A stretch of DNA of 64,000 nt from positions 1-64,000 of the forward strand of contig JABYQR010000266.1 in assembly GCA_022592445.1 (NCBI GenBank). Reading direction: 5' to 3'. Both the position numbers and the translations under genes were made by a program. The notes beneath the pieces were generated by a model, which saw only the letters and a program-made list of their open reading frames with translations, was not told where the DNA came from and did no database searches. Shown piece after piece: positions 12,554 to 25,337 of this stretch. Each line of letters begins with the position of its first letter. Position 1 is the stretch's first letter. This DNA comes from Cytidiella melzeri. Lineage: Eukaryota > Basidiomycota > Agaricomycetes > Polyporales > Irpicaceae.

Positions 12554-13190
12554 TCAGTCGTCTTCATCTGAATCGGACGCGTTCTCCAACTCTCGGCGAT
12601 CTGCTTGAGCCTGTAGAGCACCTGCGAGGTCATCAGACTGACCCTTTTGAGCGGCCAGGCGTTGTCCTGCAAAGTTGATCGTTCAGAAGGCGTTGTACTA
12701 AGCCAGAGTTGAATCGAAACATACTGATTAAAGTATGGATTGCCTCTTGCGTTTTCCTCTCTAGCCTTGCGAGTTTCTTCTCCAGGTCTCGCTTGAGGTC
12801 CCAATTGGGGCGTTTTGGTGCTATGTTATGCAGGTCCTACGTTGTTTGAGGTGAGATTGAGCGGTTACCTGGGCATATGAGGACATACCAGTTCCTGCAT
12901 TCTGCGCTCTGCATCTTCTGCAATAATCCGCTCGGCTAAGCCGTCGACGTTCTTTTCGACAGTATCCATCTCTACATCCCCGTCCGCAACATGTTTCTTC
13001 AATGTCTTCGTGTCCGGGTCGTATGTACGGTGCTTGATAACACCTTCAGCACTGTGGACTGCAATCAGTGTCCAGACTAGGGGGTGATCCAGAAGTCCAC
13101 GCACTTTCCCTCGTCCGCCTCGCCTGCCTTTCGTTTACGTAGAGCGAGGAGCCGTGCTTTGCGAGCTTCAGATGCCTCAACGAGAGACAT
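12554..13190 (-). CDS. cwf18: Pre-mRNA splicing factor Cwf18 / CCDC12 family
   Basis: Cwf18 (human CCDC12) is a small spliceosome component. The ATG at 13190 opens with MSLVEASEARKARLLALRKR, the basic helical N-terminus of the family. An intron (about 13057-13100) is removed to continue with NAEGVIKHRTYDPDTKTLKK and DTVEKNVDGLAERIIAED. After a further intron comes the family signature NWDLKRDLEKKLARLERKTQ, then AIHTLI, followed by a last exon with QRLAAQKGQSDDLAGALQ and an acidic end (ENASDSDEDD). The stop is the TGA at 12554-12556. Total length is about 150 residues, as expected. The signature block is in a different frame from the longest open frame here and is recovered only by splicing. 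Confidence 0.88.
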
Positions 13191-13334
13191 GGTGGTTGCA
13201 GTCAGAGTGCATCAAGCGCTCATGAATCCCCTTGAAAATACTGACAAAATACCAAGCTCTCGTTCTACTCACTTGTTCTTCACGTCGGACGCAACTTTGT
13301 TTCACTACCTCCTTGAAGACACGACGGCCGTGGA
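13191..13334. promoter_or_regulatory. Compact bidirectional promoter between CWF18 and GUF1
   Basis: Only 144 bp separate the two start codons of these divergently transcribed genes, so a single nucleosome-free region most likely serves both. This is inferred from spacing alone; no TATA box is evident. Confidence 0.55.
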
Positions 13335-16214
13335 ATGCTCGGATGTTGGTGGCGAGCATGTCTTCGAGTATCTGCGCCGCGGCCGGCGATTGTCGTGACA
13401 CCAACGCAGAGGTGGCTCACCACAACCTCAGCGCGGTGCACTGCCAGTGCTCGCGAACAAGCTCGCGACAATGTGCGGATGGAAGAGTACCCCTGCGAAG
13501 TTATACGGTACGGGATTATACTCACACGTGTCTCTGTCCGACATCTCATACATGCTTTCAGAAACTTCTCCATTATCGCACACATAGGTGAAGTCGTTCC
13601 TAAACAACCAAGTGGTGTTGTCGCTCAATCAAGCTACGGTAGACCATGGAAAGTCGACGTTAGCAGACCGGTATGTTGACCTAAACTTTGGAGCGTCCCG
13701 CTCATTCTGATACCACAAAGGTTGCTCGAGGTTGAATCGCTAGCTACCTCCTTACACACCTTGCTCATTATGAGACCAGCTTACAGGCACTATTGACAAG
13801 AAAGAGAGGGGGATTAACAAGCAAGTTCTAGACAAGCTAAAGGTAGAGCGAGAACGTGGTATTACAGGTATGTGACCGCAGTGGTTTAGCCCACCCCGCG
13901 TTCTAAGGTCACCTGCAGTGAAAGCACAGACAGCAAGGTTCGTGCGCTCAGCAGCTTCTTTCCACGCGTCCTCTTACTTTCTTCAAGCATGATTCACAAG
14001 TATGCCTCCAAGAACTATCTTCTCAACCTAATTGACACGCCGGGACACGTCGATTTCGCCTGGGAGGTTTCAAGATCACTCGCAGCTTGTCAAGGCGCGC
14101 TCTTGCTCGTGGACGCGTCTCAAGGAGTGCAAGCGCAATCTCTGTCAGTATTTCATGCTGCGAAGGATCGCGGCTTGACCATCATACCAGTGCTTAACAA
14201 GGTACATGAGAGTTCCAACGTGATGCAGTAGCTTTGGGTGTATTAAGTTTGAAGACAGATTGACCTACCTGCCGCACAACCAGAGATTGTTGCTGCTCAG
14301 ATGCAGTCAACATTCGGTATCAACCCGGAGGATGTGATCAAGATATCTGCCAAGAGTGGTAAAGGTGTCGATGCGGTGCTGCAGGCCATCGTCGACAGGA
14401 TACCGCCACCGTCTGGCAGCATCGATGACCCTTTGAAAGCCTTTCTGTTCGATTCATCGTGAGCAAGCCGCTGATGATGTGCACGTTCATTCGTTGATGT
14501 TCGTGTCGTAGGTACGATCAGTACAGAGGTGTCGTGTCTCTCGTCGCTGTACAAGGAGGATTGCTCAAAAAAGGTCCGTGAGAGCTAAGACGCGTCAAAG
14601 GAATACCGCATGATAGAATACTTCAGGGGACAAGATTGTTTCGTGCTATACGCGCAAGAAATACGACGTAGTGGACGTCGGTATCATGCACCCCGAAGAG
14701 GTCCCTACGCGAAGCTTACGGCCTGGACAAGTTGGATGGGTAGCGTGCAATATGAAGGAGTCTTCGGAAGGTACGTAATCAAGAACTTCTCTACATTACG
14801 GCTTGTCCCAGCTCAATTTGCATCAGCTCATATCGGTGATACATTGCATCGTATTGGGGTGCCTGTGGAACCAATGCCTGGATTCAAACCTGCCAAAGCC
14901 ATGGTGTACGCGGGTATTTTCCCCGTTGACAGCAGTGACTTTCCCAAGCTTGAAGAATCTATCAAGCGTGTACGTTCTAGCAATAACCTCGCCGCCCACA
15001 ACCTACTCATGCCATGATAGCTCACACTGACCGATCGTAGTGTTGAAATCAAGCGCGAGTCTTCTACAGCTCTCGGGCAAGGCTTGCGGCTTGGTTTCCT
15101 TGGATCACTGCACATGGACGTCTTTCGACAACGACTCGAAGACGAGCATAACGCCAATGTGATCATCACAGCTCCGACTGTACCGTACAAGGTAGTGTAC
15201 CGAGACAGAACGGTCTTTGTCAGCAACCCGACAGACTTTCCGGAAGTGACGGATGTTGCGACCCATGTCAAAGAGGTGCAAGAGCCTGTTGTCAAAGCCT
15301 CTATCATCGTACCAGAAGGTTTGTTCCTCGTACGCAGGTGATTTTTTGCTGTGCCATTGAAGTCTGACGTTTTCCAGAGTATCTTGGTGATATGATGGAT
15401 CTATGCTTCATGCATCGAGCTGAAGACTTGGACCATCGTTACCTGGATGCTTCCGAGGCAAACTCGGCTCGTATCATCTTGACGTGCACGTTGCCTCTGA
15501 GCGAGATCGTGACGGACTTTTTCGACAAACTGAAGAGCAGAAGTTCGGGGTTTGCGAGTTTCGAGTAAATATATCTATTTCTCAACTTGTGCCAGTCATA
15601 TGCTGAAAACGCGTTGATAGTTATGAAGATGCTGGATACAAGCCCAGCCAGCTATCCAAGGTACGAGTAAACGTGGACTCTCTCACCTCTCATGTGGCTG
15701 ATGGAACAACTGTTAGATGCTCTTCCTGCTGAACGGAAAGCCAGTAGACGCGCTTGGTTTGATTGTTCACCGTTCAGCTGAACAAGAGGTCGGGCGTGCC
15801 TGGGTGAAGAAGCTTCGTACGTTTACCCCTCCTTTCACAGCTTCTTCTCCCGTCTGACTCGTGCTGCAGACAAAGTCATCCCGAGACAGCTGTTCGAAGT
15901 GCCGATACAAGCTGCCATCGGCAAGAGAATCATTGCTCGTGAGACACTGTCCGCCATGAGAGCGGATGTCACGGCGGGTTTGTATGGAGGTACGTGTTCT
16001 GTCCCCCCCTTTTTTGTCTTTCTTTTTTTGATTCCATGCCCAAATCTTGCTCACGATTGGGGAGTTTTTTTTTCTCTGACCTTCCGCAGGTCACCACGAA
16101 CGCAAGCTGAAGCATCTCAACAACCAGAAGGAAAGCAAACGAAAAATGAAGAGAGTTGGTTCTGTTGAGCTGCCCCAGGAGGCGTTTTATGATATCCTCA
16201 GCTCTAAAAAGTGA
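13335..16214 (+). CDS. GUF1: Mitochondrial translation factor GUF1 (EF4/LepA family GTPase)
   Basis: GUF1 is the mitochondrial EF4/LepA homolog, a ribosome-dependent GTPase that supports translation fidelity under stress. The start at 13335 gives an Arg-rich, acid-poor leader ([18 protein letters not shown]...), typical of a mitochondrial presequence. Splicing yields the G1 block [18 protein letters not shown], then [20 protein letters not shown], the RGIT G2 motif, [18 protein letters not shown] (G3) and NKID (G4, recreated across an intron at about 14202-14258). Domain II, the EF-G-like domains and the LepA C-terminal domain follow: [93 protein letters not shown] and [19 protein letters not shown]. 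The stop is at 16212-16214. About a dozen short introns are needed. Confidence 0.93.
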
Positions 16215-16499
16215 TTAGACCTGAACTGATCGGTACTATATCGACGCGTGTACATCCTATACAACGTCGAAGATAATGGCACATCTACATGTAGACTCTT
16301 CGAATTCGTATGAGATTTGAATTTGAGCGCTGAGCTTTTCATGATGACTCGACGGCGCTAATCGGACGTTTTTCGAGACAAGATCATAATTGAACAAATC
16401 CGAGCACAGTGATCTCTTTCCGACTCTGTTCATCTCTACACTTGGACCTCACGAGTTCAACTTCTATATAACGTCCAGACAACGCCTAACGTATCTAGC

Positions 16500-18135
16500 A
16501 TGGCACCTGAAGCTTCAACCTCGACGAGTCATCGCTCAGTGGACGTCCTAGTCTCAAAACTACGACGAAGGTCCGTGCTATTCTACACCACAAAGCGTTT
16601 CTTACTTTTTAGGGAAAATAACAAGCTGACAATTGGCAGGCAGGTCGTAGGCTCACGAGAAGCAGCACTAGAGACAGTCAAAGTTCTCCGGCAGGTCGTC
16701 TCCAGAGCCAAGTTCTCCAACATTGACCAGTTGGTCGGTCTCATACGTTTAGTCGGGAGGAGATTGGTGGAAGCTCAGCCGAAAGGTATGTCTGTTCATT
16801 CTTTGTGTATTGACTGTTCGAGGGACGAATTTTTTGTTATTTGTTTGTTTGTTTGAAGAGCACACGGTAGGGAACACCGTACGAAAGATCTTGCATCACA
16901 TACGCGAAGAATACAACACTGCGACGAAAGGGACAGCATCCTCCTCCTCTGCTGTTTCGTCCTCCAAAGGCGTGTTCTCGATCGCGAACTTTGTGTTGCA
17001 GGGCCAACCTCGCAAGCAGCCCGTGGCGCAAAAGTCTGAAGCAGGGAGGACGACGACGACGACGTCTATGTCTATGTCTGTACGGGAGAACGACCCGCAC
17101 GATCCCGATTCGTTCGCGAAGAGTTTGAAGCCGGTGCTCATGGAGGCGATACAAGATGTTTTGGACGAACTCGAGACGGTGTACGACAACGTCTCTAAAA
17201 ACGCAAAAGATCACATCCATTCCGAGTGAGTTTTTTTTTTTGCTTGTTTTTTCTTTTCTTTTCTTTTCTTGTCGTTGTTGTTTTACTTGGGAACTGTAAA
17301 TGAGAACCCCAAGTGTGCGAATTTTTTTTTTCGGTTAGTGAAATCATCCTCACCATCGGACATTCGAAAACGGTCGAAGCGTTCCTCAAGTCTGCAGCGC
17401 ATTACCGGAGCTACACTGTGATCGTAGCAGAGACCAGCCCCTCGTACGTTTTCTCCTTTGTGCACACTTCTCACCCAGGGTATTCATTTTTTTTGTTATT
17501 TTTGTTTATACATCACACAGATACAGCGGACACGAGATGGCACGCTCCCTCTCATCCGCAGGAATCTCCACCTTCCTCGTCCCAGACTCTTCAATCTACG
17601 CCATAATGTCCCGAGTAAACAAAGTCATCCTCGGCGCCCACGCCATCCTGGCCAACGGCGGCATGTTCGCCATCACGGGGTCTCTCCTCGCCACGTCTGC
17701 GGCGCGAGTGCACAGCGTCCCTGTCGTCGTCTGCGCGGGACAGTTCAAGCTCACGCCGTTGTGGAATTTGTACCACGAGTTTGGGGCGTTGGATTTTGCG
17801 GATCCGAGTAGTGTGCTTGGGTTTGAGGAGGGGAGGTTGGTGGGGAAGGAGGTGGAGGTTGTGAACCCGTATTATGATTATGTCGAGCCGGAGCAGGTGG
17901 ATGTTTTTATTACGAACGAGTGAGTTTTCTTTTTTTTTTCTCTCTCTTTCTCTCGCTATTTGTTTGTTGAGATTTTTTTGTTGTGATAGCGGTGATCATC
18001 CACCATCCTCTGTCTACAGGTATGTATTCCTTACCTAACTGTTTGGTCGTGAACTATGAACGCTCATCCGCATCAATCTCGCTCTCTTGCAGACTGATCA
18101 AAGAAACATACGACGACGAAGATCACGAGCTGTAG
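16500..18135 (+). CDS. GCD7: Translation initiation factor eIF2B subunit beta
   Basis: This is a regulatory subunit of eIF2B, the guanine-nucleotide exchange factor for eIF2 and the target of eIF2-phosphate in the integrated stress/general control response. Exon 1 (MAPEASTSTSHRSVDVLVSK) joins through an intron to QVVGSREAALETVKVLRQVV. It continues with LIRLVGRRLVEAQPKEHTVG, then NTVRKILHHIREEY. A Ser-rich insert (about 16930-17100) precedes the Rossmann-like C-terminal domain: ILTIGHSKTVEAFLKSAAHY, YSGHEMARSLSSAGISTFLV, SRVNKVILGAHAILANGGMF, VPVVVCAGQFKLTPLW and PYYDYVEPEQVDVFITN. The end is RLIKETYDDEDHEL followed by TAG at 18133-18135. Introns carry long T-tracts (for example 17225-17340). 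The gene lies 285 bp downstream of GUF1 in the same orientation. Confidence 0.93.
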
Positions 18136-18651
18136 CGGCAGCCATGTCTTTATCTCGCTACTTCACATCCGAATGTATACCAGCTGGATCGTTTCCAGGC
18201 CACCCACAAGTGACATTGTCGCATTGTCATGAATCAAACAAATGTAGCCATGTCATCTGAACACAGTTGCACCATATCCTAAACATATCATCTCAGTCAT
18301 CTGTTTGTGTGCCATGGCCGTAGTTTATCGAGTTGCAACATACAGTACATGCAGATCAGGAACAAGGCGCTCCAAGCCGGGTCTATCGGCCGGCTGCACA
18401 CGAGTTCAGGAGATGGAGAGAGGATTGTGCGGTTTGGCTAATACTCTGTACATTCAAAAAGTTGTGAACACGGGTTCTCCGTTTCGTGCCTGGGGATGAG
18501 AGACAGACTCCGAGGCGCATGGTACCGTCACGGTTGAGCGTGCCATCGTATATATGCGCTCAGGTACGGAGTATTTGATAGATGGAAACTCTGTCAGCAA
18601 GTGGTAGCCCAGTGCAAGGTCATATTTTTCGTCAGGCGCAGCTGGCTATTC
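18136..18651. other. Intergenic region downstream of eIF2B-beta
   Basis: The first part should be the 3' untranslated region of the eIF2B-beta gene. I see no further gene or repeat before the MITE at 18652. Confidence 0.4.
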
Positions 18652-19197
18652 TACAGTCGAACCCCTTCGGGATACGCAAAAAGGTACGGGTTATCAGAGG
18701 TTATGGGATACGAGAGGTGGCGCTTAATTGAGCGCCCAGGGCTTCGTCAAATATAACCGTGAAATTGTGCCATAGACTACCAAATTCACATTTCTTGACA
18801 CCATAAACAGATTGTGAGGGGTAGTGCTCTACTATAGTAAAGTTGAGCACACAGGGGTTGGGCTATGCCTCGGTGATGTCGAAGTTATTCAATGGGCGCC
18901 CTCGCAGCACAAGCATTATTATTGACAATAACACCACATTATGAGCAGATTTTGCTCCCAACAGCACTTTAAACCACTTATCATGTCTTATTCAGGCAGA
19001 AACTTACCATATTTGGGATATTCAGCACAAAATTGTGCCAAAAAAGTATGGGTTTCTGCTCTTGGATTATGGAGTATGAGGGGTTTATGGGTTTTCAGCT
19101 GAATTTCTCAGCAAACCGAGTTGGTCGAGCTCAAAATGTATGGGTTCTGAGGGGTTATGGGGTATGAGAGGTATGGGTTAAGAGGGGTTCGACTGTA
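18652..19197. mobile_element. MITE-like element, 546 bp including TA target duplication (copy 1)
   Basis: The left end reads TACAGTCGAACCCCTTCGGG. The right end, read on the opposite strand, is TACAGTCGAACCCCTCTTAA. This makes a clear terminal inverted repeat bounded by TA, as in Tc1/mariner-derived MITEs. Both ends carry subrepeats of the type gggttatcagagg / gaggggttatggggtatgag. There is no open frame of interest. A second copy at 24294 shares the same left end and interior, including the palindromic GGCGCTTAATTGAGCGCC, and the same gggtagtgctctac and gagcacacagg blocks. Confidence 0.8.
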
Positions 19198-22062
19198 TCA
19201 AACGTTGCAATGAATGTTCACGTAAAACTGCTTGTATAGGCATTAGCTAACATACAACACTGGCATGCTGGTGGTGGTTGTAATTGTAGGGTTTCGAGTC
19301 GTGAGGGCGGAAGCATCGCCGTGGCGGATGCAAAAGTTGAAACTGTGTGCTGCGTACGTATGAGATAGATAGGTTCGGTTTTATTTTGCCTCGAGTTCGA
19401 TTTTATGGTAAATATCGCACGTTAGACTTCATCTTGATCTGATCGATAAAGGACGTAGATTACCAAGAGTGGCGATGAAAAGTACAATCGTCGTTAACGT
19501 TGGGGCTCAATCGCACGTTGTATGGTATGTACAGTCATTTCAAGGGATTGGGATTGGCAACCCCACGTTGGCCCTGTGTGACCTGTGACAAGCAGCGGAT
19601 CAGACGAACATAGTGTATAGTTAGTTGTAGTAGCGTCATCCATAAGGTTCTCATGACAGATGACGAGCAGAATGACCTCAGCACGTTCCGTTGTCACGTC
19701 ACGTACCATTACACTCCGTCGATACTCAACGCCATTCAAGTTATCGAGTAACTGTAGATAAGCAAAGTGCTCGACATCCTATTGCAATTGAACGAACATT
19801 TTCAACTTGACGGTTGCGGCTGAGAGAGGAAGTAACCGTTTTTGGTGTTTTCAGATCAGGCGGAAGAGAGGCACTGCTTGGGTTGTCGGACGGACGGACG
19901 GCTCAAGGGCACCTGCGCAGTGTCATGTGCGTTTGCGCTGTGCTCAGGAGCAGGGAAAGGCAAGATGAAGACAAGATGGCGTCATCATGTCGTTTGCTAC
20001 ACGCGACTCATGAAGCGGGCTCTGTCGAACGAACGGCTGGGACGAGAAAAGCTCAGTCGATACGTACTTGCTTCCGATCGACTCAGCTGCACGTCCAAAT
20101 ACTGAGATGCAGCGAGCACCCCTGTATCGTAATGTTCGAGGGTCGACAATGAGGAGTGATAGGGTTATAAGCATGCATACCTCGAGGATGTACCGAGGCT
20201 ATGACAGACGAAACAAACAAACATCTGAGAATGCGGTGAACATGGCGACGACTGGCCAGTACCGATCGATCGAAACAACCGGGCAGGATCCCTTCGTGTA
20301 CATGCGTGACTGCAGAAGCTGTGTTTGATTTCCAAGTACCCGTCTCCGAACAAGAGTAAAATACTCTATCTGAAACCCGTGTACGTAGTACACCACCCAG
20401 TCAACATGGTACCAGAGCATACCGATCCGCTCTGAGGATTTGACGTCCGACCTCGGAGGAACATGGCCCTTGCCAACGGGTGGGCGGTGCGCCCGGTAGT
20501 GTTCAGAGCCGATGATCCCAGTTGTGACGAACATGCACAGGCTCACCGGTGACGGTAAAGGTATGACGCCAAGTTAGGAACGAGAGCGATGGCAAGAATA
20601 GGACGACGCATGTGCGTACACGTAGAGTACCTTCGTGGTCTCTCGTGCGTCTCGCCTATGCAAAAACCCCGCTTTGTCAGCACCTAACGACGAGCCGGCT
20701 GGCTAGTGGACTGGTCCGATTAGAGGAGTCCAACCTCCATAACATGAGACTTATGCGATACGCGGGCCGTTAGGTATCCTAGACGAGGATCGAGGTGACT
20801 GTAAAGAGAACAACCCGCGGGTTCAGGTCCGAATACAATGCTGGCTTCATAGTACAACGCAACGCAAGCTATTGCTTAGTGAAATTTTAGGTGATAGGGA
20901 GTAAGGTTATAGCAGGATCGAGTTGATACCGTGCGATAGGATATACGTACCCCCCTTGCACCAAAGTCTCTGTATGGCACCTGGAGGACCTATCATGCGC
21001 GTATGCCAGTAGAATAGCCGCAACGTAACTCACACTCTCACACTGTGATTTTGCAAGGGAGAGATAGAAGGCGAGGAGAGATAGGCTATCTGTACTAATA
21101 GCTGCAGTGCACAGTAGCTACCTGCGGTGGACTCCAAGAGGAGTTCATGAAAGTGATCGACGCACTGGTTATTGTCAGAATCCCAACTGATGTAACTTTG
21201 TTTTTAATGGCTGCGCAGAAAAAGGGCTTTGTGATAGGAGAGATTTATAGGACGCACCAGGTGGGCAATAGAGATAGGCTGTTTGGCTATAGTATAGACT
21301 CTGCGGCACGGGTACGTAGTAGTCCATGATCGAGCCGGATGAGGGTGAGATACGGATACGTGGCAGACCGAAGACGACGACAAGATGCAAATACTGTTCA
21401 GTCATAGACCAATATTGTTAGCATGAGCTTTTAACTGAGATTTCTTGGAATGAGTGAGCGGCTGGACTGGACTGGTACCCGCTGCAGCTGAATTAACCCC
21501 GAGTCGAGACCGTGCACCTGGTCGCGAACGTGATCCTCACCTAATCTCCCGCCAACCATTTAGACTTTGCGGTGCCCAAACGTGGGTATTGCGTTACTGT
21601 CACTCCCTGAGCTTAGTACTCTCTCCCTCCCTCTCGCACAAACAGCTTTGCATCCTACGAGTGTCGACGGCGGATGTCCCTGGAAGAGAACATGTTCGAT
21701 AAGATTAGATCGTGCGCATGTGTGACAAGTGGGTGGAGTAAAAGACGGACGAGCCGATGTCACAATAGGCGGCCATGACATATGTGACGCCCGTGACCGT
21801 GTTCCCAAAGTTCGCAGACCAGAGTCGAACTGGGTCACTAAGACGAGTCACGTAGGACGAGTCACACCCCCTTCCTCGACTCTCATGGCATATAAATCCC
21901 TTCCCCTTCTCCCTCCCCTCCCCCAGCCTTACCCCGCCGTCGCCGTCGTCGTTCACAACATCCTACTCGTTGCCCTCCACGGCGAGCTAACAGCCCCCCA
22001 CACCTCCTAGCGCTTCGCGCACCTTTCGCTCAACCATAACCGCATTCGTCCCCGGACCGCCC
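19198..22062. other. Gene-poor intergenic region upstream of the Ecl1-like gene
   Basis: About 2.9 kb. The small open frames (for example 19814-20152 + and 20199-20546 -) look random: no family resemblance and no exon chain. The last ~200 bases, with a TATA-like catataaatcc at 21888-21898 followed by a C/T-rich tract, look like the core promoter and leader of the gene that begins at 22063. Confidence 0.45.
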
Positions 22063-23939
22063 ATGTTCGACGAGGCTCAGGTATGCATGGTCTGCGGCAG
22101 GCCAGTAGATGCAGTCGAGTGAGTCCCCTTCTCCTCGAGGCAGATCCCCATCCGTGAACCCTCCCAAATCGTTTTCGGCTCGCGCCATACCCTCTCCTCA
22201 TGTCCGCTCTGATCCCCATGCCTCGCTCGCAATAACCTATCTACACACACTCGTTCCCGACTCTCTCCATTCTTCTTTATCTCTTTTCTTTTCGCGGCCC
22301 TTGCCACGTTCAAGCCACGCCTATATAAATTTTCTTTCCTCCTACGCCAGATACTGACACAGTCCCCTTTGTTTGTAGCCAAGTCTACTGCAGCGTCGAG
22401 TGCTCGACGCTCGACGCTACCTCCTCCCCCATCCCTTCTAGCCTGACCAGCCCTAGCCTAAGCGCGACGAGCAGCGCCTGCCCTTCGCCTTACATCCGCT
22501 CCACCACGGACTGCCTAGACGTGCCCGCCCTCGTCCCTTCCACTCTCGGCCACGGGCACAGTCACAAATATTCTATTTCCTCTTCCTCCAACTCCTCCGT
22601 AGGCTGCTCGACGTCTGACGACCTGACGGACGCTTCTATAGCCATACAAGATCCGTCGCTCGATCCACCTTGCGAGAACGCAAAAAGCCCGCATCTCCTT
22701 CTTCACCCCGCGCACGCTGGTATGATGCAGTACGCCCGTCGGCCTTCTGCGACCAACCATCGCTCTACGGTTCCCTTGCTGCTGAGGAACCCGTCGGGGA
22801 TGACGATGTCTTCTCCATCCTCTGCATCCAGTTTTGGTGTGGGGAAGAGTATGCCTTCGCCTCTGTATCCTACAGATGGCGATGACGACGGCGCGTCGTC
22901 TGTTTGTCTTTCGGAAGAAGGAGACCACCATTCGCGTGTTTCTTCGTCGACGACGGCTGACCGTGCCCAAGCACGTCGGAAAAGAAATCGCGCCAGCCTA
23001 CCTGCCTATTTTAGTCTGTTGCATGGTCACCCACGTTCTCCCAGTACGACAACCACCGCTCAGTTATCCTCTTCGGCGTTGTCGTCTACGTCGACGAAAA
23101 CTGGAGAAGCAGCTCATCAGTCACAACAACCTTCCTCGCCGGGGACAACAACTCGGCATTGGCGGACACCGAGCGCTTTGGCGCAGCTGAGTCGTAGCTT
23201 GCAGTTGGCGAGTCCAACGACACCTCGTGTGAGCCACGCCACTGTTTCGGCGAACTCTGCAGACTTTACACACGCGAACTCGCCTACGTCTGTCAAGACC
23301 GAGCGGGCTGTAGTCGACTCGGGTGTAGAGTCCTTGAGCAAGCGCGAAGAAACGTTGATGGACAGAACGCGCGGTAGAGCGAGGACGAGGGACCCGTATG
23401 ACGTTGACGCCAGGAGGAGCACGAGAAGCGTGGAGGGAGGGGGAGGAGGAAGGAGGGGTGAGAGGAGGTCACCTTTTCCTGCTCGTCGGCCGCAACCGCC
23501 CGCGCGGCATCAACAGCAGGAGAGGGGTCGAGCTCGGATGTCTGCTGCCCAACGCGCAAGGATTGACAGTGTCGAGAAGGTCGCAGAGTGGGTGTCAAGT
23601 TCGCCGGTGGTGAATGTCGCGCCGGTGCCTTTGAGGCCTGCGTCGTATTCGCAGAATGCGCATAGGAGGAACTCGTCGCCGGAGGCTAGGAGGGTCAAGT
23701 ACGAGTTTGTGGAGGCGTTGACGAGAGGGTTGAGGGGATGTGCGGTTGGGGATAGTGATGACGAGAGCGAGGAGGAGGAGGAGGAGGAGGTGGTGGTAGA
23801 CGCGCAGGAGAAGGAAAATGTGGTTGTTGTCAGAGGGAGGCGGAGGGTGGGAGAGCTGGATGTTCCGCCGAGTTTGGACGCACCTGGTTTGGGGAGTGGT
23901 CGGAGTGGGTTGAAGGCGAGGGAGGGTGGACGCTGTTGA
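22063..23939 (+). CDS. Ecl1-type zinc-binding protein with a long low-complexity tail
   Basis: The start is the ATG at 22063. Exon 1 encodes MFDEAQVCMVCGRPVDAVD, and after a 260-bp intron (22119-22378) the frame continues QVYCSVECSTLDA. The pattern C-x2-C ... Y-C-S-x-E-C matches the short zinc-binding motif of the Ecl1/2/3 family (fission-yeast extender of chronological lifespan; stress- and starvation-related). The remaining ~500 residues are Ser/Thr/Pro- and Arg-rich with no fold I recognise: an RRKRNRASLPAYFSLLHGH segment, an Arg/Gly-rich stretch and a run of glutamates (DSDDESEEEEEEEVVV) near the C-terminus. The stop is at 23937-23939. The zinc motif is clear; the function of the tail is unknown. 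The leader intron is much longer than others in the window and could contain regulatory sequence. Confidence 0.75.
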
Positions 23940-24293
23940 CCGTTAGCGATCATCTCTCGTCAAAAGATTATTGACTGTTCTTCTCCCCCTGCCACTGCCA
24001 CTGCATTATCATTTCCTCCAAAACGTAATGTTCCCACCCATAGACACTCCACGCCCTTTTTTTATTGCATCTACCCATCATAACTAACCCCTTTTCACTT
24101 TTTCCTTACCATCCATTTTTTTTTGTTTGTAACAAACCCACACTCGACTCAAATCATTTGCATGGACCTTCTGAATCGCGCGTTTCTTTTCATCTCATCT
24201 CATCTCCGCATCTCTGCATCTCCATCTTTACGAATCTTTAACATGTTGGACTTGGTTTGAATAAAAAAACCGTTTTTCCTCGTGTGTATTGTA
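23940..24293. other. 3' untranslated/intergenic region after the Ecl1-like gene
   Basis: T- and pyrimidine-rich sequence with several oligo-T tracts, consistent with a 3' untranslated region. No gene seen. Confidence 0.4.
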
Positions 24294-25337
24294 TACAGTC
24301 GAAAGCCTCGAGGAGATAACCCCTATTCCTCGGGATAAGTACGCAGAAAGGTATGTACTATGGGTTATCAGAGGTTACGTACGGGATGCGAGCTGAGGTG
24401 GCGCTTAATTGAGCGCCACTGGGCTTTGTCGTTGAATATAACCGTGGAACTGTGTCATATACAGTATCGGCAAAAAGTCTTGCGACACCGCGAGCGCGCA
24501 AAATTTTTCTCATCGTTCGAGCTCATTGTTTGCATATAGTTTTGGGTTACAGTTCTCACACATTCATTATCATGTAAAAATTGTGTCCTTAGTAATAAAA
24601 AAAAGGCGGTGATTGACGTTGTGCGCGAGGAACTACGGACAATCCGCGCGAAAACTGCATTAGGCGCCCATGTGTTGTACTACTACTACAATTGCACATC
24701 ATCTCGACTATTCTATGTACAAATTTGTCAAAAAAGTCTGGTAAAATTAGTACCTAGTATAGGACCCCTTTGCCTGCATAAGCTCTGCTGCACGAGTGGG
24801 GAGAGACTCATACAATCCCTTGATATACTAACAAAGTGGAATATGTGTGCGAGGGGTAGAGGCTGTTAAGCTTTTCGAAGATGAGTCTTATTATTCTTGC
24901 TGCTTCAGCAGCTCTGCTTATATACATGTCTGTATCTGATTATGTAAGCGACTACTATACATGTCTACTTCAGCTATTCTACTGTATTACTAAGTGCATG
25001 ACTCATGCTATGAGTGCATGACTCATTGTATGACTAGGTTCAGCACTTGTACCAGAGGCATACATAATGAGTAAATGACTCATGCTAGTACTTGTCCTCA
25101 GATGTATGCTTTAGGCATCCTCTGGAGTTGTACTACGTGCTTTCCATGTCATTTCCTATGCTACTAGAACACAGGCGTACATATATGTATAGTACTACTA
25201 CAACCCATATCTGTACGTCTCAGCTAATGTGATGGTTACTACTTGAGTTTCCATATACGGCTGCATAATTCCCATATCAAGACTGTGGGAACTCTGCTAC
25301 CTTAAAGCGTCCTTGTAATAAGGCATGGGAAACTACA

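Noticed and set aside
20760..20840. A tRNA-like T-arm (gcgggttcaggtccgaat)
   Set aside because: No matching D-arm, anticodon arm or acceptor stem could be placed around it.
22515..22970. Arg-rich minus-strand frame of 151 codons
   Set aside because: It is the antisense shadow of the Ser-rich Ecl1-like gene.
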